Source of the DNA: CAYXVJ01 sp050309435
Lineage (GTDB): Bacteria > Bacillota > Clostridia > Saccharofermentanales > Fastidiosipilaceae
Length of the DNA stretch: 64,000 nucleotides
Assembly (NCBI GenBank): GCA_050309435.1
Contig: JBNRMJ010000012.1
Span: 1 to 64,000 of the forward strand
Direction of reading: 5' to 3'
Shown in pieces: positions 8,740-16,712 of the stretch. Within the stretch, counting starts at the first letter, position 1; each line of letters begins with the position of its first letter. Position numbers and translations under genes: made by a program. The notes under the pieces were generated by a model, which was not told where the DNA came from, made no database searches, and saw nothing but the letters and a program-made list of their open reading frames with translations.

Positions 8740-9639
8740 TTAGCCCAGAGGAATAACCGATCCCTGGTACTCTTCTTCAATGAAGTCTGCGATTTCATCG
8801 CTGGTAATCGCTTCGATCAAAGCCTTGATTTCGGGTCTGTTTTCGTCGCCGTTGCGAACTGCGATCACATTGCCGTATTTCTCGGCGGCATCGGAATCTG
8901 TTGCTTCGGAGGCCAGGATATCTTCGGCCGTCAAGCCGTCTGTCAGGGCGTAGTTACCGTTGATAACTGCCAGATCCAGGCTGGGCAGAACTTTGGTGAT
9001 GCTTTCGGCGGCCAGTTCGACGATCTCGAGATTCAGTTCGTTTTCGACGATGTCATTCGGTGTGGCTTCGAGTCCGACACCATCCTTGAGCTTGATTAAA
9101 CCCTCCTGCTGGAGCAGTAAAAGAGCTCTGGCTTCGTTTGTTGTGTCGTTCGGCACACCGATCTGAGCGCCTTCGGTCAGAGCATCCAGCGAGTCCAAAC
9201 GGCCTTTGTAGATGCTGAGGGGCTCGAAATGAACCGCTACGACACCGAGCAGATCCGAGTTGTTGTCTTCGTTGAAGGAATCAAGGTACGGCTGATGCTG
9301 GAAGTAGTTGGCGTCCAGATCGCCGGACAACAGTGCCTGGTTCGGCTGGACATAGTCCGTATACTCGACGATCTTCAGTTCGATGTTCTGCTCTGCGAGG
9401 ATCGGAGCCACCTGCTCCAGGATCTCTGAATGAGGGACAATCGTAGCGCCGACGGTCAGCGTAACTTTCTCTGCACTCGTGCTGCCTGCCGTAGTAGAAG
9501 CCGTTGTGCTTGAACCGGTCGTCGAGTTGGTCTGATTGCTGCCGCAAGCGGCGGCCGTAAGGGCTAATGCGCCGGTCAGCAATACTGCGAGAACGCTCTT
9601 TTTTGATATCTTTTCAAGAATATTTTGAATCTTTTTCAT
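8740..9639 (-). CDS. metQ: Methionine-binding lipoprotein of the MetNIQ importer
   Basis: A 299-residue NlpA/MetQ-family lipoprotein that captures methionine outside the membrane and delivers it to MetNI. The signal peptide ends in the lipobox LTAAAC, with Cys32 as the lipidated residue, followed by a Ser/Thr-rich linker (about 33-56). Family features include TVGATIVPHSEIL and DYVQPNQALLSGDLDANYFQH, which line the ligand pocket. It is the last gene of metN-metI-metQ and has its own RBS. This ATPase, permease, binding-protein order is typical of Firmicutes. Confidence 0.93.
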   Translation of the reverse strand: MKKIQNILEKISKKSVLAVLLTGALALTAAACGSNQTNSTTGSSTTASTTAGSTSAEKVTLTVGATIVPHSEILEQVAPILAEQNIELKIVEYTDYVQPNQALLSGDLDANYFQHQPYLDSFNEDNNSDLLGVVAVHFEPLSIYKGRLDSLDALTEGAQIGVPNDTTNEARALLLLQQEGLIKLKDGVGLEATPNDIVENELNLEIVELAAESITKVLPSLDLAVINGNYALTDGLTAEDILASEATDSDAAEKYGNVIAVRNGDENRPEIKALIEAITSDEIADFIEEEYQGSVIPLG

Positions 9640-9724
9640 TTACTTAACCACACCTGTTTGCCAGGCGTCCTTTCTTTTACTGATGGCGGCTCTCTGCCGC
9701 CGGCTTATTGGATTAATAACGGGA

Positions 9725-10405
9725 TTACTTGCGTCTCTTGTCCAGAACGCGAATCAGAAGATTGCTTAACATCTGAATACCCTGCACCAGGAGGATGACA
9801 ATCACGATCGTAACCAGCATGACCGCATTTTCGCGTCTGTGGTAACCGTAGCGGATCGCGATATCGCCTAGGCCTCCGCCGCCGACCATACCGGCCATCG
9901 CCGAATAGCCGACCAGAGTAATCAGGGTTAAAGATGCACCGGAAATCAGTGACGGGACCGACTCCGGGATAATGACTTTACGTACCAGCTGCCAGGTTGT
10001 CGAACCCATCGCTTTGGCTGCTTCCATCACGCCGATCGGAATTTCGCGAATCGACTGTTCCACCACGCGGGCCACGAACGGAACCGCCGAAATAGTAAGC
10101 GGTACCAAGGTGGCTTTAACACCGATCATGGTTTTCACCAGAGCGAAGGTGAACGGCAGAATCGCAGCCAGTAAAATGATAAATGGAATCGAACGGCCGA
10201 TGTTCACGATCACGCCGAGAACATTGTGCACGCCGCGCAGAAAAGGGTTTTTACTGTCTTCGGTCAGAAAAAGGATAATGCCCAGCGGCAATCCGATGAG
10301 GTAGGCGAAAAATGTCGAGATGAAAATCATCGCCAGCGTAGCCAGGGTACCTTCCCAAAGCAAGTTGCCGTATTGATCCAGAAATTGCGAGATTGATTCG
10401 ATCAC
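9725..10405 (-). CDS. metI: Methionine ABC transporter permease
   Basis: A 226-residue MetI permease with five predicted membrane segments. The cytoplasmic EAA loop (EAAKAMGSTTWQLVRKVIIPE) docks on MetN. It lies 1 bp downstream of metN, so translational coupling is likely. Length and motif placement are typical of the family. Confidence 0.93.
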   Translation of the reverse strand: MIESISQFLDQYGNLLWEGTLATLAMIFISTFFAYLIGLPLGIILFLTEDSKNPFLRGVHNVLGVIVNIGRSIPFIILLAAILPFTFALVKTMIGVKATLVPLTISAVPFVARVVEQSIREIPIGVMEAAKAMGSTTWQLVRKVIIPESVPSLISGASLTLITLVGYSAMAGMVGGGGLGDIAIRYGYHRRENAVMLVTIVIVILLVQGIQMLSNLLIRVLDKRRK

Positions 10406-10406
10406 T

Positions 10407-11141
10407 TTAATTCACCCCCAGGAGCAAACGGGTTACGTCCGCTTGAGGATTCGCCAGCAGAGTTTCGGTTTCCCCTTCTTCCGCAATATGCGAACCGTCG
10501 ATCACGGCCACGCGATCACAAATATGGCGGACCACGCTCATCTCATGCGTGATGATGACGATCGTGATGCCGGTACGTTCGTTGATCTCCTTAAGAAGTT
10601 CAAGAATGGATCGGGTCGTGATGATATCCAGTGCCGACGTAGGCTCGTCGCATAAGAGGATTTCCGGATAATTGGCCATCGCTCTGGCGATTGCCACCCG
10701 CTGTTGCTGTCCGCCGGACAGCTGCGAAGGGTAGTTGGAGCTCTTGTCCGTAAGACCGACCATCTCCAGAAGTTCCGTTACACGCTCCTTGATTTCCGCT
10801 TTCCTGTAGCCCGCGATTTCCAGGGGATACGCCACATTGGCAAAAACATCCTTCTGAGCGAGCAAGTTGAAGCTCTGGAAGATCATACCCGTTTTCCGGC
10901 GCAGTTTGATCAGTTCCGGCCCTCTATAGCCGATAATGCTGTCGCCGTTGATTTTAATATCGCCGCCTGTGGGCTGTTCCAAAAGATTGATACAACGAAT
11001 TAAGGTGGACTTACCGGCACCCGATAAACCGATGACACCATAAATGCTACCGGTAGGAATATTCAGATTTACGTCGTCAAGCGCCGTAAAAGCACCTTTT
11101 TTCGTTTGGAAAACTTTAGATAAGTGACTGATTTCTATCAC
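10407..11141 (-). CDS. metN: Methionine ABC transporter ATPase
   Basis: A 244-residue ATPase driving methionine import. Walker A GLSGAGKST at 38-46, signature LSGGQQQR, Walker B ILLCDEPTSAL and the switch His (VIITHEM) are all present. Full-length MetN often has about 100 more residues forming a C-terminal ACT-like C2 domain that inhibits transport when methionine is plentiful. This protein ends after the ATPase domain, so feedback must act elsewhere, perhaps in the leader upstream. I prefer the GTG at 11141: AGGGAG lies 9 nt upstream, whereas the upstream ATG at 11180 has no RBS and adds residues unlike the family. Confidence 0.9.
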   Translation of the reverse strand: MIEISHLSKVFQTKKGAFTALDDVNLNIPTGSIYGVIGLSGAGKSTLIRCINLLEQPTGGDIKINGDSIIGYRGPELIKLRRKTGMIFQSFNLLAQKDVFANVAYPLEIAGYRKAEIKERVTELLEMVGLTDKSSNYPSQLSGGQQQRVAIARAMANYPEILLCDEPTSALDIITTRSILELLKEINERTGITIVIITHEMSVVRHICDRVAVIDGSHIAEEGETETLLANPQADVTRLLLGVN

Positions 11142-11183
11142 AGAAAAATACTCCCTACAATCTAAGAACGATTGGCACAAACA

Positions 11184-11207
11184 GACACACCTCTATCCGG
11201 TGTCGTC
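11184..11207 (-). promoter_or_regulatory. Hairpin between the met leader frame and metN
   Basis: The stem GACACC/GGTGT(G)TC with a 7-nt loop, followed by TGTTTGT on the minus strand. It is a weak terminator or anti-structure candidate. A smaller stem (AAGCC/GGCTT) lies at about 11222-11236, just after the leader stop codon. Confidence 0.35.
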
Positions 11208-11236
11208 ACGCTGTACCGTTTAAGCCCGGGCGGCTT

Positions 11237-11341
11237 TCACATTCGTTCTGCTGCAGGAGAGTAAGAACAGGAAGCGAACACGCGGCGCATCATACCGCAC
11301 ACCGCCATCCATTTGTCAGAGATCGGGGTTGTAATACGCAT
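11237..11341 (-). CDS. Putative Met-rich leader peptide upstream of metNIQ
   Basis: A 34-codon reading frame starting with ATG at 11341 and ending with TGA at 11237. AAAGGAG stands 7 nt upstream of the ATG. Including the start there are five Met codons, with a Met-Ala-Val-Cys-Gly-Met-Met-Arg cluster in the middle and Met as the last residue, plus two Cys codons. It lies between a good predicted promoter and metN, 95 bp before the metN start. No S-box or T-box consensus is visible in the leader, so translation-dependent attenuation sensed through Met codons is a plausible reading. That function is inference. It could also be a chance frame, but the RBS is among the better ones here. Confidence 0.45.
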   Translation of the reverse strand: MRITTPISDKWMAVCGMMRRVFASCSYSPAAERM

Positions 11342-11375
11342 AATCGTGCTCCTTTCCTAAAATTGAATTGTGAAC

Positions 11376-11404
11376 AGGATATGGCATTATCTTCCATTCG
11401 TCAA
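11376..11404 (-). promoter_or_regulatory. Candidate promoter of the met operon
   Basis: On the minus strand, TTGACG (11404-11399), a 17-bp spacer and TATCCT (11381-11376). It implies a leader RNA of roughly 230 nt ahead of metN. Confidence 0.5.
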
Positions 11405-11548
11405 GCGCTATGACGGAAATTCGCCTTTTCAAACGAAAATGAATATTTTTATGAATCTTTACATACACAAGTTCAGGCGATTATGTTCCTGACCACATCC
11501 TTTGCAAAGGATATAATACAAAGTAAGATGATGAAATGAGGTACCCGT

Positions 11549-11914
11549 ATGAAACTGGAGTTTTTTGTTTCTGATGTTTGCGAAGACTGTCCGCCTGCCA
11601 TCGAATTAATGGCGACGACCGGATTGTCTTACGAAAAGATCAACATCACAGGATCGATTCCCGCCCTGAAACGCTTTCTGGCGTACCGCGAAAATCTTCC
11701 CGGGTTTGCGCCGATCAAGCGAGATAACTATGTAGGCGTTCCGCTTCTTGTGGTGAACGGCGGAGATCTGCTTCTCTTCGACTTCGATGATACCGATCAG
11801 ATTATCAATGCCGTGCGTCAGGCCACGCTGGAAGGCGACACGGCCGGGCCGAAAGATACCAAGACGCCGGATGATCTTCCCGATGACAGAATGAGAAAAG
11901 ATCTCGGTCTTTAA
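11549..11914 (+). CDS. Glutaredoxin-like protein
   Basis: A 121-residue thioredoxin-fold protein with the redox motif C11-E-D-C14 at the end of the first strand and a cis-Pro loop (YVGVPLLVV) near residue 66. The family comprises glutaredoxin-related proteins found in many Clostridia; electron partner and target are unknown. The last 25 residues are polar and probably disordered. It is divergent from the met leader and has its own T-rich hairpin terminator. Confidence 0.8.
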   Translation: MKLEFFVSDVCEDCPPAIELMATTGLSYEKINITGSIPALKRFLAYRENLPGFAPIKRDNYVGVPLLVVNGGDLLLFDFDDTDQIINAVRQATLEGDTAGPKDTKTPDDLPDDRMRKDLGL

Positions 11915-11924
11915 TCAACGATAA

Positions 11925-11973
11925 AAATACCCGGGCACGAGTACTTAACATAAGCAATCGCGACCGGGTATTT
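11925..11973 (+). terminator. Terminator of the glutaredoxin-like gene
   Basis: A perfect 10-bp stem AAATACCCGG/CCGGGTATTT with a long 29-nt loop, followed by CTTTC. Confidence 0.6.
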
Positions 11974-12004
11974 CTTTCGTGTTTTTACCTATTCGTGTTA
12001 TTAC

Positions 12005-12889
12005 CTATACGAGTTCGAGATCTCTGACACGCGGGTCGAATATCAGTTCATCCTTGATCTTAAAGGCTTCGGCCTTCAAATATAAAAGCTCCTCTTCCGT
12101 GAGCGGCTCGCCCCAGATCTCGTCCTGGTGCTTATACATGAAATTAAAAAACTCAAAGTTTCCGGGCGGAACCATAACATCCGCACCCATGGCAACACCG
12201 TATCTGGCAGCCAGGATCAAAAGCTTGTCGTTGTCGAAGATCGGTCTGCACCAGGAGTTCGGATATACCTTCTCCTCGCCGGAACGCCATTGACGATCAA
12301 CCATGGTTTTCATGCCGATCACGCCTTTATTGCTTGCTTTGGCCACTTCCATCAGACGATCGCCCCAGCCGTGAACCAGATTCAAAGCCCAGTTCAGAGG
12401 GAACAAAATCGTGTCAAAATCGTACTGACGGCAAGCCTCCAGAGCTACTTCCTCGTTATGAGCGGAAAAACCGATAAAGTTCACGATGCCCTGTTCTTTG
12501 GCCCACAGATAAGTCTCCAGAGCGCCTCCGGGTGCGAAAACGGTCCTGATGTCTTCCATGGTGGTTAGAGAGTGCAGCTGATAAATGTCAAAATGATCGG
12601 TTTTCAGATTCTCCAGGGATTGCAGAAGTTCGCGCTTCGAACCTTCGGCCGTCCGCTCGGTGGTCTTACACGCCAGCGTGATCTGATCCCGATAAGGCTC
12701 GATGGCCGGTCCCAGTCTTGTTTCCGCGTTCCCGTATGACGGAGCAACATCGAAATAATTGACCCCGATCTTTAGTGCATATTCAACATACTGTTTCGCC
12801 AAATCCAGATCCTGACCCAGGTTCAGAATGCCGGGATAGATGACCCGACTGACTTCGAGGCCGGTTCGGCCCAAGGTAGTTTTAAGCAT
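12005..12889 (-). CDS. Aldo/keto reductase family protein
   Basis: A 294-residue TIM-barrel oxidoreductase. Catalytic-site residues are visible: D47 and Y52 in VNYFDVAPSYG, K in TLACKTTER (about 76), and H in FDIYQLHS (about 107). NADPH-dependent carbonyl reduction is the family reaction; the substrate is unknown. The C-terminal PGNFEFFNFMYKHQDEIWG region differs from the usual NADPH clamp of well-studied members. It lies 43 bp downstream of yfhO on the same strand and may be transcribed with it. Confidence 0.85.
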   Translation of the reverse strand: MLKTTLGRTGLEVSRVIYPGILNLGQDLDLAKQYVEYALKIGVNYFDVAPSYGNAETRLGPAIEPYRDQITLACKTTERTAEGSKRELLQSLENLKTDHFDIYQLHSLTTMEDIRTVFAPGGALETYLWAKEQGIVNFIGFSAHNEEVALEACRQYDFDTILFPLNWALNLVHGWGDRLMEVAKASNKGVIGMKTMVDRQWRSGEEKVYPNSWCRPIFDNDKLLILAARYGVAMGADVMVPPGNFEFFNFMYKHQDEIWGEPLTEEELLYLKAEAFKIKDELIFDPRVRDLELV

Positions 12890-12932
12890 TTAGAGGTACC
12901 TCCTGAGGACTGTTCTTAATCACATTCTATAC

Positions 12933-15368
12933 CTAAAGGGATTCTGATGCTAACGCTTTATGACCATCTGTACGAAATTTCATATAGAAAAATAAAACTA
13001 TCCAAGCGGAAAAGGAAATCCCAGAGCCGATTTTCATGCCCGGTATGCGATAGCGAAATTCCACCAGATTGCTCCCGGCATCCAAAAACAAGAGCATGAA
13101 GCCGTTGGCTTCGATAATCTCTTTTTCTTCTCCGTTTACCGTAACACTCCAGCCCTCGTCGTAAGGCACCGTGAAATAGGCGTAGACCGGCTTATCGAGC
13201 TCATAGCTTAAGCTGAATCCACGATTATGACGAATAGCCGTCAAAGGAGCATTCCGCTGCCGTTTATCCCGGGCATCTTCGATGCTGCCGTCGAGCAGGC
13301 CTCGTATATCGCTTTCGCTCAATGCAGTGAGAACAAAAGCCGTGTCGCCAGCCTCAAGCTTATCGATGGTCTCTTGATCCAGTATAACCGCTTCGATCAG
13401 AAGTTTGTGCCGAAGCGCTTGATCTACCATCAAAAACTCATCCATTCCCAGATAGCGATCCATCGTAAAGCCAAAGGGCAGGCGATCTGCCTCGTCTCGC
13501 CGATAGACGTAGACGGATCCAGCTTTACTCTTGAATTCATAAAACATTTCGAGATCGTCACGCAATTTATCGTCGAAGATAAACTCCACAGACAGGAAAT
13601 CAAGAAGTCCGTTATAACTCTCGGGCATCTCTGTATAAACAAAACGCTGGTAGCCAAGACTGTCATAAAACTTAAAAATAGAGGGAGATATGGTCGAAAT
13701 AAACGAGTTCACGGGAGCCAGGTCCGCGGTAAAGGAGATATTCCAGTTCACGCGTTCGTGATAGATTCTGTATATATGGTCGCGGGGCATTTCTTTAGCG
13801 ATTGCTTCGCCGGCTTGATAAAGTTTGGCTTGAATGGATTCCGGACGATCGAAACTTTCGCTTCGCTGCATACGGTAAACTAATTCCAGAGTATTCAACC
13901 CTGCCAAAATCATCGTAAAAACAATAGCCAGAGCTATCAGACGTTTCCGCCTTTTCACTTCGGCGGCAGCAGACTTGACCGCTCCTGATGTTTTAACACA
14001 AAGGATTACAGTCAGGGCATAAGCGGCTGCGGCCAGCACTACGTTCATGAACCAGTAATCCGGCAAATATAAAAGCTTCCCGGAGATCGATTCGGGCCAG
14101 AAGAAAATCAAGAGAGAAAAGAACAGCGTCGCCAGTCCGGGCACAAGCAAGTCGTATCGGTCAAAACGAATCCGCATCTCATCGGAGTGTAGCGATGCAC
14201 GGTTCAATACGCTTTTGTCCCGATCGAAGACGCCTCGCTCCAGGAATAAAACCGTGATCAAAGCAGCCATTAGAGTAGGCATATATAACCATCGAGCATA
14301 ATACGTTGCATTAAAAGCAAAGAATATACTGTTGCTCAAAGGAAAAAGAGCCAGAGCGATTAGGCACAAGAACAACCGTTGTAAAGGTCCCCGACAGCGG
14401 CGTAAATAGATATATACGGCCGTTATTCCGAAAAGAGGCAGATAAAAACCGCTTGAGCTGTACTCGGCTCCATAGAGGGCCGAGTTCATACCCATCGGAT
14501 CAGACGGAAAGAGAGCCGCCCGAAGCAGCATAAGATAACGCCTGGCATTATGAAAGACAAAATCGAAATCAAAAGCAGATAGCCCGGAGCGTGGATTTCC
14601 TTTCACAAAGAGAGCAGAAGGCAAAAAGATCCATGCTGCCAGCATCAGACCCAAAACGCCTTCCCACAGCAGCCCGGCACCCAAACGCCAAAAACCGTCG
14701 CCGTTTCTTCGATGCCGTTTATTGGCGAAACGAAAACAGTAATAAAGAATCGCGAAGACTGCCTGACCTATGAAAAAGAAATAGTTTATGCAGGCCATCA
14801 GAGCCGTCATCAGAGCAAATCGACCCCTCTTTCCTTCTACTGCGAGCTCTTCTAAAGCCAAGAGGAACAGCGGAAAGAATGCCACCACGTCATGGAAGTG
14901 ATTAAACTGCAGATTGGTCATCTGAAAACCGGACCAGGCATAAAGCAGCGAGCCCAGAAGCGCCGAAGAAGGATACTTCACGAAACGTTTGATGTAGAGC
15001 TGTGAGGTTAAACCGGCAACAGCGTACTTGAGCATGAGAAGCGGGCCGATCAGATAAGGATAGAGTGCGGCCGGAAATAAGAGTGATAGCCAGAAGAAAG
15101 GGCTGCCAAGATTATAGAAGCTAAATGCACCGATAAAGTTACTGCCCAGATCGGCAGACCAGGCCCAGTAAAAATCGCCTGTTTTGATCTTTTGATTCGC
15201 ATAGATGCCAAAGGGAATTTGCTGCTTGTTAAAGTCGGCAATGAGCGTCAAGATGCCCCCTTTGCTTATTATAAAGGGTATAAAAACGGCAAAGGCCAAA
15301 GCGAAGTTCAAAAAGAAAGCCAGACTTGCTTCGCGAAACCGACTGTTTTGATTTCTTAACTCATTCAT
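12933..15368 (-). CDS. yfhO: YfhO-family membrane glycosyltransferase-like protein
   Basis: An 811-residue membrane protein with an N-terminal bundle of about a dozen segments, a large extracytoplasmic C-terminal domain (about 480-785), and a last membrane segment. In Bacillus, YfhO works with CsbB: CsbB makes undecaprenyl-phosphate-GlcNAc and YfhO is needed to place the sugar on lipoteichoic acid outside the cell. Here the start of yfhO overlaps the end of the CsbB-like gene by 8 bp, strongly supporting a joint function. The sugar acceptor in this organism is not known. Confidence 0.88.
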   Translation of the reverse strand: MNELRNQNSRFREASLAFFLNFALAFAVFIPFIISKGGILTLIADFNKQQIPFGIYANQKIKTGDFYWAWSADLGSNFIGAFSFYNLGSPFFWLSLLFPAALYPYLIGPLLMLKYAVAGLTSQLYIKRFVKYPSSALLGSLLYAWSGFQMTNLQFNHFHDVVAFFPLFLLALEELAVEGKRGRFALMTALMACINYFFFIGQAVFAILYYCFRFANKRHRRNGDGFWRLGAGLLWEGVLGLMLAAWIFLPSALFVKGNPRSGLSAFDFDFVFHNARRYLMLLRAALFPSDPMGMNSALYGAEYSSSGFYLPLFGITAVYIYLRRCRGPLQRLFLCLIALALFPLSNSIFFAFNATYYARWLYMPTLMAALITVLFLERGVFDRDKSVLNRASLHSDEMRIRFDRYDLLVPGLATLFFSLLIFFWPESISGKLLYLPDYWFMNVVLAAAAYALTVILCVKTSGAVKSAAAEVKRRKRLIALAIVFTMILAGLNTLELVYRMQRSESFDRPESIQAKLYQAGEAIAKEMPRDHIYRIYHERVNWNISFTADLAPVNSFISTISPSIFKFYDSLGYQRFVYTEMPESYNGLLDFLSVEFIFDDKLRDDLEMFYEFKSKAGSVYVYRRDEADRLPFGFTMDRYLGMDEFLMVDQALRHKLLIEAVILDQETIDKLEAGDTAFVLTALSESDIRGLLDGSIEDARDKRQRNAPLTAIRHNRGFSLSYELDKPVYAYFTVPYDEGWSVTVNGEEKEIIEANGFMLLFLDAGSNLVEFRYRIPGMKIGSGISFSAWIVLFFYMKFRTDGHKALASESL

Positions 15369-16437
15369 CTTTAACTTTTACTTCCGGCGTGTAAATTACT
15401 TCATCGGATTTCTTTAGCGCTTCGAGTTCGGACAAACCTGCTATGCGCTCCACCAGGTAGCGCGGCCGTCTCTTGGTCTCCAGATAGATTTTTCCGACAT
15501 ACTCGCCGATCACGGCCAGGGAGAGAATCTGCAGACCGCCCAGAGCCCAGACGGATGCCACGGTAGTTGCCCAGCCCTGAACCGCTTGTCCGCTAAGGTG
15601 CTTAATCAGTATGTAAATCAAAATGAGAATGCTGACGCTAAATACGAGCACACCCGCGACACCGATGATGCGAATGGGTCGCACGCTAAACGAAGTTACC
15701 CCTTCCCCTGCCAGGCGCAGCATTTTAGCCAGGGTATATTTCGATTCGCCGAGTTTGCGGGGTTTTCGATCGTAGTAAACTTCCGTATGAGGAAAGCCCA
15801 ATTGAGGTATCAGGCCTCTTAGAAAAAGGTTTCGTTCTTCATAACGCTCCAGAGCATAGAGCACGCGTTTACTCATCAGGCGATAGTCTGCATGGTTATA
15901 AATCAGTTCAACACCCAGCAGTTTCATCAGCCGGTAATATGATTGCGCCGACTGCCGTTTGAATCGTGTATCGCTGTCACGTTTGTGTCTGACGCCATAA
16001 ACGATATCCGAACCGTCCAGATACTTTAGAATCATGTCTCGCATGACACGCGTGTCATCCTGAAGATCGCAGTCGATGGATATCGCGACGTCCGCCAGAT
16101 GTTTGGCCATATCCAGTCCTGCGATGAGAGCGTTTTGATGGCCCCTGTTTCTTGTCAGGCTGATACCGCTAATTCGGGCTCGAGCCTGTGTCGATGTTTC
16201 AACGGTAAACTGCTCTATGACAGACCATGTGGCATCGGTTGAACCGTCATTTACAAGAAGGATGAAACTGGACTCGAGAATCAGCCCTTCGTCAATCATA
16301 TCGATCATGCTTTCGCGAAGAACGGGGATTGTCGCCGGTAACACCTCTTCCTCGTTATAACAAGGAACAACCAGGCAAAGACGGGGGATCTCCCTTTCTG
16401 TTCGGAAAAGAATGCTGTTCGCGATCTCATCTTTCAT
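15361..16437 (-). CDS. csbB: Polyprenyl-phosphate glycosyltransferase, CsbB/GtrB type
   Basis: A 358-residue GT2 enzyme. The GT-A domain (about 15-250) shows VVPCYNEEE, the nucleotide-sugar loop LLVNDGSTD and the metal-binding region SIDCDLQDD. Two membrane helices at about 265-330 match the DPM1/GtrB/CsbB layout. It transfers a sugar from UDP-sugar to undecaprenyl phosphate on the inner face. Overlap with yfhO makes a two-gene lipid-linked sugar module for decorating a cell-envelope polymer. Gene symbol by analogy with Bacillus. Confidence 0.85.
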   Translation of the reverse strand: MKDEIANSILFRTEREIPRLCLVVPCYNEEEVLPATIPVLRESMIDMIDEGLILESSFILLVNDGSTDATWSVIEQFTVETSTQARARISGISLTRNRGHQNALIAGLDMAKHLADVAISIDCDLQDDTRVMRDMILKYLDGSDIVYGVRHKRDSDTRFKRQSAQSYYRLMKLLGVELIYNHADYRLMSKRVLYALERYEERNLFLRGLIPQLGFPHTEVYYDRKPRKLGESKYTLAKMLRLAGEGVTSFSVRPIRIIGVAGVLVFSVSILILIYILIKHLSGQAVQGWATTVASVWALGGLQILSLAVIGEYVGKIYLETKRRPRYLVERIAGLSELEALKKSDEVIYTPEVKVKDE

Positions 16438-16643
16438 CTCAAACCTGCTTACCGGCGTCTGACGCCTTATTATATATAGCCTTGATTCTATCCGGCTGTA
16501 GTAAACGAATAACGATAAACCGTCCGTTTCCTATGTCTTCATATTAGCATTTGCCTAAGTTATTTTACTATACAGTTTATTAGTATTTCTGTCAGAGTAT
16601 TTCTGTCAGATCGGCTTCACCGTCCATGACACTTTCTGATAAA

Positions 16644-16678
16644 AAAAGGAGGCCTCGGCTACGCCGGACCTCCTTTTC
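16644..16678 (-). terminator. Terminator of the M3 peptidase gene
   Basis: The stem AAAAGGAGG.CC/GG.CCTCCTTTT, followed by a long T run on the minus strand. Confidence 0.85.
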
Positions 16679-16712
16679 CATATTATGAAAAAGTTTATGA
16701 GCGAAGCTTCGA

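Noticed and set aside
11142..11400. SAM riboswitch or T-box upstream of metN
   Set aside because: I could not find the S-box core or the T-box GGTGGTACCGCG-type sequence on the minus strand.
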